In this document: positions 1-9,416 of the stretch, in pieces
Numbering within the stretch: the stretch's first letter is position 1
How the letters are laid out: every line of letters begins with the position of its first letter
Assembly (NCBI GenBank): GCA_037318855.1
Contig: CP134874.1
Location: 1,426,598-1,490,597, forward strand
Direction of reading: 5' to 3'
Length of the DNA: 64,000 nt
From: Candidatus Sedimenticola sp. (ex Thyasira tokunagai)
GTDB taxonomy: Bacteria; Pseudomonadota; Gammaproteobacteria; Chromatiales; Chromatiaceae
Position numbers and translations under genes: made by a program
The notes under the pieces: model-generated
Seen by the model: the letters and a program-made list of their open reading frames with translations, nothing else
Database searches by the model: none
Told to the model about the DNA's origin: nothing

Positions 1-799
<799 letters not shown>

Positions 800-1068
800 G
801 GACTGCTAACTCCTTGGTGTGTGATATAGGCTATTGTAACGGGTAAGACGAAGATTTGAATACGACAATTGCGCTGTTTGATGTTGTGCTGGAAAGTTCC
901 GGTTATTTTCGATTCTGTTAGGCAGAGATCATACAGGCTGCAAGTCGGTTTTATCTGTAGAGTGGATATATTCAGTTGTGTCTGGTTTTACTTCACCGCA
1001 GATAGCTGAATAACTGCAAACTTTATTTCAGGATGGGTATGGACAGAGAGCATTCAGGAGGCAGCCCC

Positions 1069-2316
1069 ATGGAAAAACTAAGGGAGAGCGTGTTCCGTGG
1101 CCAGGCTTTTATCCAGCTGCTGTCCAGACATTTTTGCGAAAACCGGGGATTGTCCAACGCCGCCTCCCTCACCTACACAACCCTGTTGTCGTTGGTGCCG
1201 CTAATGACCGTTAGCCTGGCGGTTTTTGCCGCCTTCCCCATCGCCGACCGGGTTGAGGAGAAAGTTCAAAGCTTTCTGTTCGAAAACTTTGTGCCGGCAT
1301 CGGGGGAGGTGCTGAAAGTCTACATGGAGCAGTTCACCAGCAGAGCTTCCCATCTCTCCGGTGCCGGTTTCATCCTTCTTGTCGTGGTTGCGTTGATGAT
1401 GATGGCGAATATCGATCACGCCATCAATGCTATCTGGCGAGTGCGGCGTAAACGTGGCCCACTGAGCGTATTTATGGTCTATTGGGCTATTCTCTCCCTC
1501 GGGCCTCTGCTGATCGGCGGCAGTGTGGTGGTGACCTCTTATCTGGTCACCATTCCTATCCTCTCGGATGCGGCGGCGACCTTTAGTCAGCGTTTGCTTG
1601 GCCTGACGCCGTTTTTGGCATCAGCAGCCGCTTTCAGCCTGCTCTATATCATCGTGCCCAATCGACGGGTACTAATTGGGCACGCTATTGCCGGTGGCCT
1701 TCTTGCGGCACTGCTGTTCGAACTGGCAAAAAAAGGTTTCGCTTTCTATCTCACCCACTTTCCTACCTATGAGGCGATCTATGGCGCTTTGGCAGTAATT
1801 CCTATCTTCCTGATGTGGCTCTATCTCTCATGGGTGATAACACTCCTGGGCGCTGAGTTTGCCTACTGTCTGGGTGTTTTCGGTAAGGTATCGCATCGCA
1901 GGGAGGAGGGTGGCGGTAACTCTCTACTGCTGGCATATCGTCTGTTGCAACGCTTATGGCAGGCTCAGCATTCAGGTGAGTCGGTAGGTTTGATGCAACT
2001 CTCCCATGATCTTGATGGTGAGCAGGAGGAGCGGTTGGAGGGGTTACTGGTACAACTGCGGGAGGCCCATCTGATATTGATTACCGATGAGGGGACGTGG
2101 GCGTTGGCCCGAGATCTTTCAGCGGTCTCCCTGCTTGATCTCTATCTTATTCACCCGTTTGTCCTGCCTGATCCCAAATTGCTGAGAGGCGTGCTGCATC
2201 CGCAAGAGCAGGCACTGGCTGATCTGCTGGGAAAGGTGCGTGGGGACCTGGAGAAGACAATGGCTCTGTCTCTGGATGAACTCTACCGTGGTGGGGAGGG
2301 CCGGGAGAGGGGTTAA
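1069..2316 (+). CDS. YihY family inner membrane protein
   Basis: I place the start at the ATG at 1069 because AGGAGG lies at 1056-1061, about 7 bases upstream; an in-frame ATG at 1033 would add 12 residues and has no such site. The roughly 415-residue product has the YihY/virulence factor BrkB domain: an N-terminal segment with FCENRGLSNAASLTYTTLLS followed by about six membrane helices, the last near IYGALAVIPIFLMWLYLSWV. A soluble C-terminal region of about 130 residues looks like a winged-helix domain. The family was once misnamed ribonuclease BN; its molecular role is unknown. It is transcribed alone and converges on the PilZ-like gene downstream. Confidence 0.9.
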   Translation: MEKLRESVFRGQAFIQLLSRHFCENRGLSNAASLTYTTLLSLVPLMTVSLAVFAAFPIADRVEEKVQSFLFENFVPASGEVLKVYMEQFTSRASHLSGAGFILLVVVALMMMANIDHAINAIWRVRRKRGPLSVFMVYWAILSLGPLLIGGSVVVTSYLVTIPILSDAAATFSQRLLGLTPFLASAAAFSLLYIIVPNRRVLIGHAIAGGLLAALLFELAKKGFAFYLTHFPTYEAIYGALAVIPIFLMWLYLSWVITLLGAEFAYCLGVFGKVSHRREEGGGNSLLLAYRLLQRLWQAQHSGESVGLMQLSHDLDGEQEERLEGLLVQLREAHLILITDEGTWALARDLSAVSLLDLYLIHPFVLPDPKLLRGVLHPQEQALADLLGKVRGDLEKTMALSLDELYRGGEGRERG

Positions 2317-2347
2317 TAATCCAGCGTTAATCCTGTGTTTATTAACC
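2311..2347. terminator. Possible bidirectional terminator between convergent genes
   Basis: GGTTAATAA at 2311-2319 is matched by the inverted sequence TTATTAACC at 2339-2347. The repeat contains the stop codons of both convergent genes. The stem is AT-rich and the loop is about 19 bases, so the hairpin would be weak. Confidence 0.3.
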
Positions 2348-3964
2348 ATGTAGCTGAATAGTGTGGTACTCGAAACGCTCAAAGCAGCAGGTCGATTGCA
2401 ACAGCTTGTCGGCAAAGATCCGTGTTTTGAGGTGTTTTCCCCCATCGACAAAATACTCCCTTTCCGGATGGTACAGCAGATGGGGAGTAATAATGACAGA
2501 AGGGTGTTTTTCTCCTCGGTCAAGCAGAAGTGCCGGCTGGAAATCGGCTATATCGGTGGTGCCAAACACCATCGGCTTGATGGTGGCGGCGGAGATGATG
2601 CCCTGAATAAACTGGACGCCTACCTCGGTAGTATCCTTGTTGCGGGCGATGAAGCGGCGTACGACACCAATTATCCAGTTTTCCCCGTTCTCGGAACGTT
2701 CACTCTCCATCAAAACCAGTTGACCCACCTGGAGACTGCTTGAGTTATCGGGAGCGACTTCCAAACCGATGCCGCTTTTACTGATGTTGGTCTGGCGCCA
2801 ACGGAAAGTGTTGTGTGTCACCACCTGATGAGGGCTGATGGCATCACCAATGGTGACCAACTCTTCGTCCAGCATGCTCTCTGATGGGGCGGTATTGACA
2901 ATGCCGCCATATTTTAGAAAGTGAGCGATGTCGGTAATACCGCAAGCTATTATCAGCCAGTCATAACGCTCCTGTCGGGGATGGCGTCGCTGTGGCTGCA
3001 GATGCCAAGCCACCAGCATATTGCGAAGCAGCTGTTGGATGGAGGCGCTGTTGAGGTTCTTCAGCCCTGGGACTGAGGGTGTTGTCTTTGTCCCGATGGT
3101 TTGCATCTGCTGGTTGATAAGGTTGCAGAGGGGGATGCTGTCCAGCAATAGGCAGCTTTCGGGGTTTTTTGGTGGAGTTTCCTGAGAGAAGGCATGAGGT
3201 TTGCCGCTCCCCTGGAGGTCGATCACAAATCGTCCGCCACTCCCTTCGGCTGCTGATTTCAGTGTTGTGATCCGGGCATACTCTCCCCACCAAGTGAGGT
3301 AACTATAGACCTGCCATATCTCATTCTGTTGCAGCTTGGAGGGATCGAGCAGCATGATCAGTACGATAGATTTAAACAGTGTGCGGATGGTCGCGTTGCT
3401 GTCAGCTTTGTGTTGAGGGTCATCGACAGGTTCATTTGATAGCCGCAGTTTCTCAGCAAGAAGATAGAGTTGAAGTATCTCAGGCCAAATGTGGCCGGGC
3501 TCCTGACGGTGCTCTGCAAATGTGAACAATAGGCTGAGAATCAGGCTGTCCAGAGCGAGGTAGACCAGTCTTGTCTGCTGCTCGATCGGTACTTTTCCCT
3601 TCTGAAAGTAGTGTTGTTCCTTGATAGCGATCTTATAACCGTAAGAGATTTCAATAGTGATCTTTTCGGTTAATGAGTAGAGCTCGGCGGCATCCCGATG
3701 GGCGCTGGTACGGTTTTTCTTTCTTGCACTGTCTGCAAGCTGGTGGAAGGGTGTGTGGTAGCACGTCATCAAGTCAGTCCGGTTGGCAATGCTTCCAGGA
3801 TGACGATTAAGCAGTGTGAGAGATTTGAGTAGGAGCTTTGCCGTTTGTAGTGGATTGGCATAGGGAAGCTCCTTCATCCACTGCTGCAAGGGCTGTATCT
3901 GTGTCAGAGTGCCTGGATTCTCGGTGGTATCGGGAGTGGGTACTGTCAGCTGGGTTTTGCTCAT
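2342..3964 (-). CDS. PilZ-like domain protein of unknown function
   Basis: This 540-residue soluble protein has no recognised enzymatic motif in its first 380 residues, which look mostly helical. Near residues 388-398 it reads RWRQTNISKSG, matching the second half of the PilZ signature ((D/N)xSxxG) with arginines just before it. Beta-rich sequence follows, including GQLVLMESE, WIIGVVRRFIARN and TEVGVQFI, as in c-di-GMP-binding PilZ barrels. I therefore call it a probable c-di-GMP effector with low certainty about binding. It stands alone, convergent with yihY, with a noncoding region of nearly 500 bases upstream. Nothing in the neighbourhood points to a specific partner. Confidence 0.6.
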   Translation of the reverse strand: MSKTQLTVPTPDTTENPGTLTQIQPLQQWMKELPYANPLQTAKLLLKSLTLLNRHPGSIANRTDLMTCYHTPFHQLADSARKKNRTSAHRDAAELYSLTEKITIEISYGYKIAIKEQHYFQKGKVPIEQQTRLVYLALDSLILSLLFTFAEHRQEPGHIWPEILQLYLLAEKLRLSNEPVDDPQHKADSNATIRTLFKSIVLIMLLDPSKLQQNEIWQVYSYLTWWGEYARITTLKSAAEGSGGRFVIDLQGSGKPHAFSQETPPKNPESCLLLDSIPLCNLINQQMQTIGTKTTPSVPGLKNLNSASIQQLLRNMLVAWHLQPQRRHPRQERYDWLIIACGITDIAHFLKYGGIVNTAPSESMLDEELVTIGDAISPHQVVTHNTFRWRQTNISKSGIGLEVAPDNSSSLQVGQLVLMESERSENGENWIIGVVRRFIARNKDTTEVGVQFIQGIISAATIKPMVFGTTDIADFQPALLLDRGEKHPSVIITPHLLYHPEREYFVDGGKHLKTRIFADKLLQSTCCFERFEYHTIQLHG

Positions 3965-4458
3965 ATTCTTCTAATTACCCTGTTGGTGCCATGTCGGAGA
4001 GCGTTACTTGGTGTTCTTTGCGGCTTAGCCCGAAACATGCCCCTATCGATAGATCTTCCATTGCACTCAAATTGTTATTCTTGATAAACGTATAGGCGTA
4101 TCACTGAAGAATTACAAGCTATTGGGTATCTTCGCGTAGAGTATGCAGGGGGCAAATTTTATCTGCTGCACCCTATTTTCCTGAATATAAGGTAATCCCC
4201 CATTTAGTGGTGGAAGTTCAGTATACCAATGGGGTGACTACTGACTTATATTAAGGTGACTTCTGAACAGATCACGAGTGACTCCCTTCTGCTCAGATGA
4301 CACAGGCTCTGTGGTGAAAATCTTACCTATGTTTTGCTTTCGCTACGATCATCCCCTGGAAACCCCGATAAGGTCACTCCCGTAACCATGATTATGATCA
4401 TAATCCGGCATCATAATAGCGGTCATAATAATATTCGGATTAAACCAAAGGAGGTGAT
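3965..4458. other. Noncoding region between divergent genes
   Basis: This stretch of about 490 bases separates the PilZ-like gene from the thioredoxin-like operon, which diverge. I see no convincing gene in it. Its last 70 bases hold the palindrome and TCATAAT repeats listed separately; the rest shows no repeat or hairpin that I can support. Confidence 0.5.
4390..4429. promoter_or_regulatory. Candidate operator: 16-bp palindrome plus TCATAAT repeats
   Basis: GATTATGATCATAATC at 4390-4405 is a perfect 16-bp palindrome. The heptamer TCATAAT occurs at 4398-4404, 4411-4417 and 4423-4429, spaced 13 and 12 bases apart. The array ends 29 bases before the start codon of the thioredoxin-like gene. 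Repeats one helical turn apart just upstream of an operon suggest cooperative binding of a regulator, which I cannot name. Confidence 0.4.
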
Positions 4459-5010
4459 ATGAACCGTCTAATCACATCTCTGCTCTGTTTCACGGTACTA
4501 GTGGTGTCGAGCCTGGTACAGGCAGCCGCAACCCGTGATCCGGCAACCCATTTTTTTGATGAGACATGGGGCGATTTTCAGGAGGAGCTGTCCACTGCCA
4601 AAGAGCAGGGGAAACGAGCCGTTCTCATTATGTTTGAGATGGAAGATTGCCCCTACTGTCATCGGATGAAGCAGACCGTGCTCAATCAGCCCGATATTCA
4701 GGATTACTTCAAACAGCACTTTCTCATCTTCTCGGTAGATATCGAGGGTGATGTGGAGATTACTGACTTTAGTGGTGAGATGATGCTGCAGAAGGATTTT
4801 GCGGTGAAGAAGAATAGAGTTGGAGCCACCCCGGTATTCGCATTCTATGACCTCAAAGGAAAAGAGATAAAGCGGGCACGCATGACAATTGCCGCCAATG
4901 GCCCGGAGGAGTTTCTGCTGCTTGGCCGCTATGTGGTTGAGGAGGCTTTCAGTAAAACAAGCTTTACCCGCTACAAGAGACAACAGCGTAAAGCAGCGAA
5001 AGGAAAGTGA
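4459..5010 (+). CDS. Periplasmic thioredoxin-fold protein (SoxW/DsbD-gamma-like)
   Basis: The 183-residue product has an N-terminal signal peptide (MNRLITSLLCFTVLVVSS, cleavage near QAAA) and one thioredoxin-like domain. The redox motif C-P-Y-C is at residues 64-67, and the cis-proline segment VGATPVFAFYD follows. The start is fixed by a near-perfect ribosome site, AAGGAGGTGAT, just before the ATG. Relatives (SoxW-like, thioredoxin_7 group) reduce or isomerise disulfides in the periplasm. The stop codon sits six bases before the ATG of the TolC-like gene, so the three genes form one operon. The role within this efflux-like operon is not clear from sequence; it may keep a metal-binding or secreted partner reduced. 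Confidence 0.8.
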   Translation: MNRLITSLLCFTVLVVSSLVQAAATRDPATHFFDETWGDFQEELSTAKEQGKRAVLIMFEMEDCPYCHRMKQTVLNQPDIQDYFKQHFLIFSVDIEGDVEITDFSGEMMLQKDFAVKKNRVGATPVFAFYDLKGKEIKRARMTIAANGPEEFLLLGRYVVEEAFSKTSFTRYKRQQRKAAKGK

Positions 5011-5015
5011 GCACT

Positions 5016-6347
5016 ATGAGGCAGCCGAAGATAATGCTCTACCTGCTGTTGTTTGTCGTGGTCTACTGGGGTAATGCTCAGGGCGAGGAGGCTATGGGGC
5101 TGGAGCCATTGCCCGAACCTCTGACACTGCCGTATGCACTCTCCCTTGCCGATGACAGCCATCCTGAGCTGGAGACCCGGCGCGCCCGAATGGAAGCGGG
5201 TGATGCGCAGCAGTTGGAAATCACCGCAAAAACGCAGTTCCAGGCTGGGCTGGAGGCGAAATTTCTGGCAGTTAAGCCCTCCTACCTCTCGTCCAATCGA
5301 AGCATAAATAACAGTAGTGTAAAACTGAGGTTGAGCAAGCAGTTGTATGATGCCGGTCGAAATAGATTGGAGCTGGAAGCGACAAGCTATGATCGGAAGG
5401 GCAGAGAGTGGGACTATCTGGATGCCAGGCAGAAACGCCGCCTGGATATCATGACTCGGTACTTTGATGTGCTGCTCTCTGACATGCGGTATCTCAGAGA
5501 CGATGAAGTGATGACGGTCGCCTTTCTGCGCTGGAATAAACTCAGGGATGTGACTGAGCTTGGACGGGTGTCTGACCTCGATCTACTGGAGAGAGAGAGC
5601 ATTTTCAATAGGGAGCTGCGCCAGCGGACATTGAGCCGGCATCTACAGCAGGCAACTCGTTCACGTCTGGCGATGAGTATCAACCGTCCTGAGAGCCTCT
5701 CGGCGGAGTTGGAGCGGCCTAGCCTGCCATCAGTTGATAGAGCGCTTGGAGAGGTGGATGATCTGGTAGTAGATGTATTGGCGAGCAACCCCCGACTCAA
5801 ATCACTACGTGCCGGGGTGCTTGCCGCCGTGGCGCGGGTCGATTCCGCAAAGGTGGGAGATGGCTTGGTGATTCGCGGTGAGATGGAGTTGGCCGGCTAC
5901 AATCGAACCACCGGTTCCAGTCACCCCCTCTCGGCCGGCCTGGTAATGGAGTTGCCGCTCTCAAGTGGTGGAGCGGTGGATGCCGCCGTAGCTAAGCAAC
6001 GCGCTCTGCTCCATGAGCAACGAGCGCTTCTGGCTCAGGGTGAGATGGATCTCCGGCAAACGGTACTGGATCTCTGGCTTGAGATCAGCGCACTGAAGGT
6101 AGAACAGCAAGAGGTTGAAGCTTTAGGCGCCTATCGTGAACTCTATCTTGATCGGAGTCGTGCCCTTTATGAGCATGAGCTGAAGTCAAATTTGGGGGAT
6201 GCTGCATCAAAAACGGCCGATTATCAGCTACGCAGAGATGAGGTTGAGTTCAATCTGGTACTTGCCTGGGCGCGACTGGATGCTCTTGGCGGACGCCTGC
6301 TTCAGTTGGCCACCGGGAAAAATAACGGAGAGAAAACAGATGATTAA
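5016..6347 (+). CDS. TolC-like outer membrane efflux protein
   Basis: I chose the ATG at 5016, with AAAGGAAAG about 8 bases upstream, over an upstream GTG at 5007 that overlaps the previous stop. The roughly 443-residue protein has a signal peptide (MRQPKIMLYLLLFVVVYWGN, then AQG) and the alternating helical repeats of the outer membrane factor family: LPYALSLADDSHPELETRRA and, in the second half, LVMELPLSSGGAVDAAVAKQ. Such proteins form trimeric channels through the outer membrane and periplasm. The gene overlaps the adaptor gene by eight bases. No inner membrane pump is encoded beside it, so the energising partner must be elsewhere. Confidence 0.82.
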   Translation: MRQPKIMLYLLLFVVVYWGNAQGEEAMGLEPLPEPLTLPYALSLADDSHPELETRRARMEAGDAQQLEITAKTQFQAGLEAKFLAVKPSYLSSNRSINNSSVKLRLSKQLYDAGRNRLELEATSYDRKGREWDYLDARQKRRLDIMTRYFDVLLSDMRYLRDDEVMTVAFLRWNKLRDVTELGRVSDLDLLERESIFNRELRQRTLSRHLQQATRSRLAMSINRPESLSAELERPSLPSVDRALGEVDDLVVDVLASNPRLKSLRAGVLAAVARVDSAKVGDGLVIRGEMELAGYNRTTGSSHPLSAGLVMELPLSSGGAVDAAVAKQRALLHEQRALLAQGEMDLRQTVLDLWLEISALKVEQQEVEALGAYRELYLDRSRALYEHELKSNLGDAASKTADYQLRRDEVEFNLVLAWARLDALGGRLLQLATGKNNGEKTDD

Positions 6348-7101
6348 ACGCTGGATTGTCGCAGTGATGATGTCCGGAGGGTTTACCCTGGCGATGGCTG
6401 ATGATGTAGAGGGCCACCTTGGTTGGCTTAAGCGTGTCGAACTGGGTACTCCGCTATCGGGCAGAATCAGTCGGGTGGAGGTACAACCGGGGGATCGGGT
6501 AAAAGCGGGAGGTGTGCTGGTGGCGCTGGATGAGCGCCGCTATGCAGCTCAATTGTCGGCTGCCAAAGCAAGAGTAGAGGCGGCGCGTCAGGAAAAGCTG
6601 GAGGCGGATAAAGAGCTGGAGCGTACGCTTGACCTATTCGATAGAACTGTCCTTTCAGAGCATGACCGCAATCTGGCGGAGATTGCAGCGGCAGGTGCTG
6701 CTGCGCAGTGGCGACATGCCCAAGCCGCCTTGGTGGAGGCGCAGAGTAATCTTGATGATTGTCGTGTTATAGCACCGTTTGACGGTGTAGTGATCAAGGT
6801 TGATGCTATTCCCGGGGCGACAACAGTCAACCGACTGCAGCTTCAATCCCTGGTGGCACTGGCAGATGATAGCGGCCTTCTTGTGCATGGTGAGGTGACA
6901 CCTGAACAAGCGGCTGGATTGACGGTAGGTGGTGAGGTGGAGGTTGCCGTCAACGCCATCTGGCACCCAGGTAAGGTTCAGCATGTCGGGCTGGAGCCGG
7001 TTAGCAGCAGCACAAAGGTAAGATATAAGCTGACCGTCCGGATTGACGGAGCGGATCAGTTGAAGCCTCGGACCGGCGGCCCGGCTGTGATACGCTTTTA
7101 A
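6340..7101 (+). CDS. HlyD/RND-type periplasmic adaptor subunit
   Basis: The start is the ATG at 6340, preceded by GGAGAG; a longer upstream frame lies inside the TolC-like gene. The 253-residue protein begins MIKRWIVAVMMSGGFTLAMA, a signal peptide, and then has the barrel-sandwich motif GRISRVEVQPGDRVKAGGVL, a coiled-coil hairpin with many Ala, Glu and Arg residues, and the returning half DDCRVIAPFDGVVIKVDAIP. This is the layout of membrane fusion proteins that bridge an inner membrane transporter and a TolC channel. It is shorter than typical RND adaptors because the membrane-proximal domain is reduced. It closes the operon with the thioredoxin-like and TolC-like genes. Confidence 0.8.
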   Translation: MIKRWIVAVMMSGGFTLAMADDVEGHLGWLKRVELGTPLSGRISRVEVQPGDRVKAGGVLVALDERRYAAQLSAAKARVEAARQEKLEADKELERTLDLFDRTVLSEHDRNLAEIAAAGAAAQWRHAQAALVEAQSNLDDCRVIAPFDGVVIKVDAIPGATTVNRLQLQSLVALADDSGLLVHGEVTPEQAAGLTVGGEVEVAVNAIWHPGKVQHVGLEPVSSSTKVRYKLTVRIDGADQLKPRTGGPAVIRF

Positions 7102-7120
7102 CCTAGAATCCTAGGTTTAA
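7099..7120 (+). terminator. Possible weak terminator after the adaptor gene
   Basis: AACCTAG (7100-7106), a four-base loop and CTAGGTT (7111-7117) form a 7-bp stem that overlaps the adaptor stop codon. There is no clear T-run after it. Confidence 0.3.
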
Positions 7121-7147
7121 TCCTGCAGGGCTATCAATTTAGGGAGA

Positions 7148-7423
7148 GTGGCGTTGAGTATCTGTTTACGTTGTCGTGTCACAGGTAAGGTTCAGGGTGT
7201 CTTTTTTCGCGCCTCCGCACGCTTCGAGGCGGGTGCCCTGGGTATTAAAGGCTATGCACGGAATCTGACGGACGGCAGCGTTGAAGTGATGGCTTGTGGC
7301 GAGCCCAACTCTTTGGAACGGTTTAGATCCTGGCTTGCCAAAGGTCCTCAATCCGCCAGGGTGAGTGGTGTCTCATGCGAACCGGTTGAGGTGCAGGCGT
7401 TTAACGGTTTCTCTATCCGCTAA
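7148..7423 (+). CDS. acyP: Acylphosphatase
   Basis: The 91-residue protein matches the acylphosphatase family: CRVTGKVQGVFFRASARFEA contains the phosphate-binding loop with the catalytic arginine (VFFRAS), and GYARNLTDGSVEVMACG contains the catalytic asparagine. These small enzymes hydrolyse acyl phosphates such as carbamoyl phosphate. The GTG at 7148 lies only one base after AGGGAG (7141-7146); the in-frame TTG at 7154 has better spacing (7 bases) and could be the true start, removing two residues. It precedes sfsA in the same direction with a gap of about 70 bases. Confidence 0.93.
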   Translation: MALSICLRCRVTGKVQGVFFRASARFEAGALGIKGYARNLTDGSVEVMACGEPNSLERFRSWLAKGPQSARVSGVSCEPVEVQAFNGFSIR

Positions 7424-7492
7424 TTTCTTAATCTACTCTTTCGTTAAGTGATTATGGTGTCAGGCCAGTATTGCTCGCAGTATACTAGCGTG

Positions 7493-8200
7493 ATGAAGCT
7501 ACCACCATTAACCGCCGGGCGTATCCTCCGCCGCTACAAACGTTTTCTTGCTGATGTCGAGCTGAATGACGGTACACAAGTGACTGCACACTGCCCCAAT
7601 ACCGGGCGGATGACAGGCTGCTGGGCTCCCGGTGCACCTGTGCAGTTGAGCTTCAGCGACAACCCAAAACGAAAGTTGTCGTGGACCCTGGAACGGGTGG
7701 ATATGGGGAGGGGCTGGGTGGGGGTTAACACGGCACGAACCAACAGCGTGGTGGCGGAGGCTATCACTGAAGGGCGTGTATCGGTGCTGGCGGGATATCA
7801 ACGCTTACAGCGAGAGGTCCGTTTTACCGTGCCTGGACATCCCGCTTCACGCCTTGACCTGCTGTTGAGTGAGGGGATGGCGAAAGACGCCCTGGTTGAG
7901 ATCAAGAATGTCACCCTGCTGGTGGGGGATAGCCTGCAGTTTCCCGATGCGGTGAGCGAGCGGGCAAGGAAACACCTCGACATGCTGGTCGCGGCGGTTG
8001 AAAGAGGGATGCGCGGTGTTATCCTGTTTGCCGTGAATCGACCCGAAGGTGATTACTTTACACCTGCGGTGGCTATAGATCCGGAGTATGGAGCGCGTTT
8101 GAAGGGGGCGGTAACCGCAGGTGTCGAGGCGTATGCACTGCGCCTCCAGCATACACCCGACGGAATAATCGGTGACGTCATGGTGCCGGTGGAGTTATAG
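7493..8200 (+). CDS. sfsA: DNA/RNA nuclease SfsA
   Basis: I chose the ATG at 7493 because it gives 235 residues, the usual SfsA length, and begins MKLPPLTAGRILRRYKRFLA as family members do; an upstream in-frame start would add 15 residues. The N-terminal OB-like domain includes AHCPNTGRMTGCWAPG, and the C-terminal nuclease-like domain includes LVEIKNVTL and FPDAVSERARKHLDML, with acidic and lysine residues in the D...E-x-K arrangement. SfsA was first described as a sugar fermentation stimulation protein; later work reports nuclease activity. It converges on cpdA, 92 bases away. Confidence 0.95.
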   Translation: MKLPPLTAGRILRRYKRFLADVELNDGTQVTAHCPNTGRMTGCWAPGAPVQLSFSDNPKRKLSWTLERVDMGRGWVGVNTARTNSVVAEAITEGRVSVLAGYQRLQREVRFTVPGHPASRLDLLLSEGMAKDALVEIKNVTLLVGDSLQFPDAVSERARKHLDMLVAAVERGMRGVILFAVNRPEGDYFTPAVAIDPEYGARLKGAVTAGVEAYALRLQHTPDGIIGDVMVPVEL

Positions 8201-8292
8201 ATATAACCGGATTACCCACAACTATCCATCAGCCCTGATTTGGATAGGGATAGGAAATTCCTGTAGGACTATTTGGATATATTTGGGCGCCT

Positions 8293-9144
8293 TCAGTACC
8301 CGGATGACTCGACGTCCAGACCCTGTGGCAACTCATCCAGGCGCTCGACTCCACCAGTGATTTCACCATTGGGCATCAGCTCCAGCCAACGATATCCCGG
8401 CGGCGACGCTTCAATGCTGAATTCGTCCCGCTTCCGGGTGAACTGGATGCATGTGGAGGGTGTGCTCATCAACTTGACACCGTTGCGCTCACCATCAAAG
8501 TGTTGATGTACGTGCCCCCAAAGCACTCCCCGCACATTGGTGTGGTGGTCGGTAATGTTGAACAACGATGCAGGATTGTCGAGTGATATATCATCGAGCC
8601 AGCGACTGCCCATCGGTACCGGGTGGTGGTGCAGGCAGATAAGGACGTGATGGTTGGGGTGATTCTCCAGACTCCGCTGCAGAATAGAGAGCTCACTGTC
8701 GTTGAGGTGACCGCCGGGGTGGTTGGGCAGTGACGAGTCAAGGAGTAGCAGTAGCCAGTTGCCCCGCTTTACCGCTTTTGGTGAGCTGATATTGGCAGCT
8801 GTCATGGTGCTTGCCATCATGCTCGAATCGTCATGATTTCCGGCGAGGCAGTGAGTTGGTATACCTGCTTTCTCAAACTGCTTTCCCATCCAGGTATAGC
8901 CGGCTTCAGAGGCATCGTGCACCAGATCCCCTGTTGCTAAAATGAGGTCGGGTTTGGTGAATTTTTGTAATGCGCTGTCGAGCACCTGAGTGAAGCTCTG
9001 TTGGGTGTTGATACCTGCCAGGCACTTTTCGGGGTCTGCGTAGAGGTGGCTGTCGGTTATCTGTATAACACGCAGAGGCAGCTCATCCCCCTTTAAGGGG
9101 GGCTGCCGATGTTGATTATCCCGCAGTGTGTCATCGTGCTGCAT
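8293..9144 (-). CDS. cpdA: 3',5'-cyclic-AMP phosphodiesterase CpdA
   Basis: The 283-residue protein is a calcineurin-like metallophosphoesterase. All metal-binding motifs are present in order: ITDSHL, ATGDLVHD, LAGNHDD, LICLHHHPVP and WGHVHQHFDG. The cyclic-nucleotide phosphodiesterase branch is indicated by overall length and by the spacing of these motifs, close to E. coli CpdA. It would hydrolyse cAMP to AMP and so lower CRP activity. The gene stands alone between convergent sfsA and a palindromic repeat element upstream. Confidence 0.88.
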   Translation of the reverse strand: MQHDDTLRDNQHRQPPLKGDELPLRVIQITDSHLYADPEKCLAGINTQQSFTQVLDSALQKFTKPDLILATGDLVHDASEAGYTWMGKQFEKAGIPTHCLAGNHDDSSMMASTMTAANISSPKAVKRGNWLLLLLDSSLPNHPGGHLNDSELSILQRSLENHPNHHVLICLHHHPVPMGSRWLDDISLDNPASLFNITDHHTNVRGVLWGHVHQHFDGERNGVKLMSTPSTCIQFTRKRDEFSIEASPPGYRWLELMPNGEITGGVERLDELPQGLDVESSGY

Positions 9145-9233
9145 TGGTCACCGATTTATCCTTAATCGAAACACCGTAAGTCAATAGTTGCAGAAAAGGG
9201 AAAGCTGCGTCTGTGATATCGCTTTCTTAAAAA

Positions 9234-9405
9234 CTCAAGTTTCGGAGTTTGTTAGCCCCCTCTCCCTCAGGGAGAGGGTTGGGGTGAGGGAAGTTAAAAA
9301 GCTAACGCTTTGATTCTTTAGATTTCCCTCATCCTGCCCTTCTCCCTCAGGGAGAAGGGACGGTCTATGCTAGCCTTTAACGTCACTTGAACTCTGAAAC
9401 TTGAG
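9234..9405. repeat. CTCAAG-ended palindromic element, copy A
   Basis: The element starts CTCAAGTTTCGGAGTT and ends in the inverted form AACTCTGAAACTTGAG. It contains two internal hairpins of the CCCTCTCCCTCAGGGAGAGG type. TTAAAAA is found on both sides (9227-9233 and 9406-9412), as expected for a target duplication. Other copies are at 9951-10207, 28387-28559 and 29941-30224. No ORF is inside, so it would be a non-autonomous (MITE-like) element. Confidence 0.75.
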
Positions 9406-9416
9406 TTAAAAAGTAA

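Noticed and set aside
1069..2316. Ribonuclease BN annotation for the YihY protein
   Set aside because: The name came from an early error; the protein is a multi-helix membrane protein without nuclease motifs.
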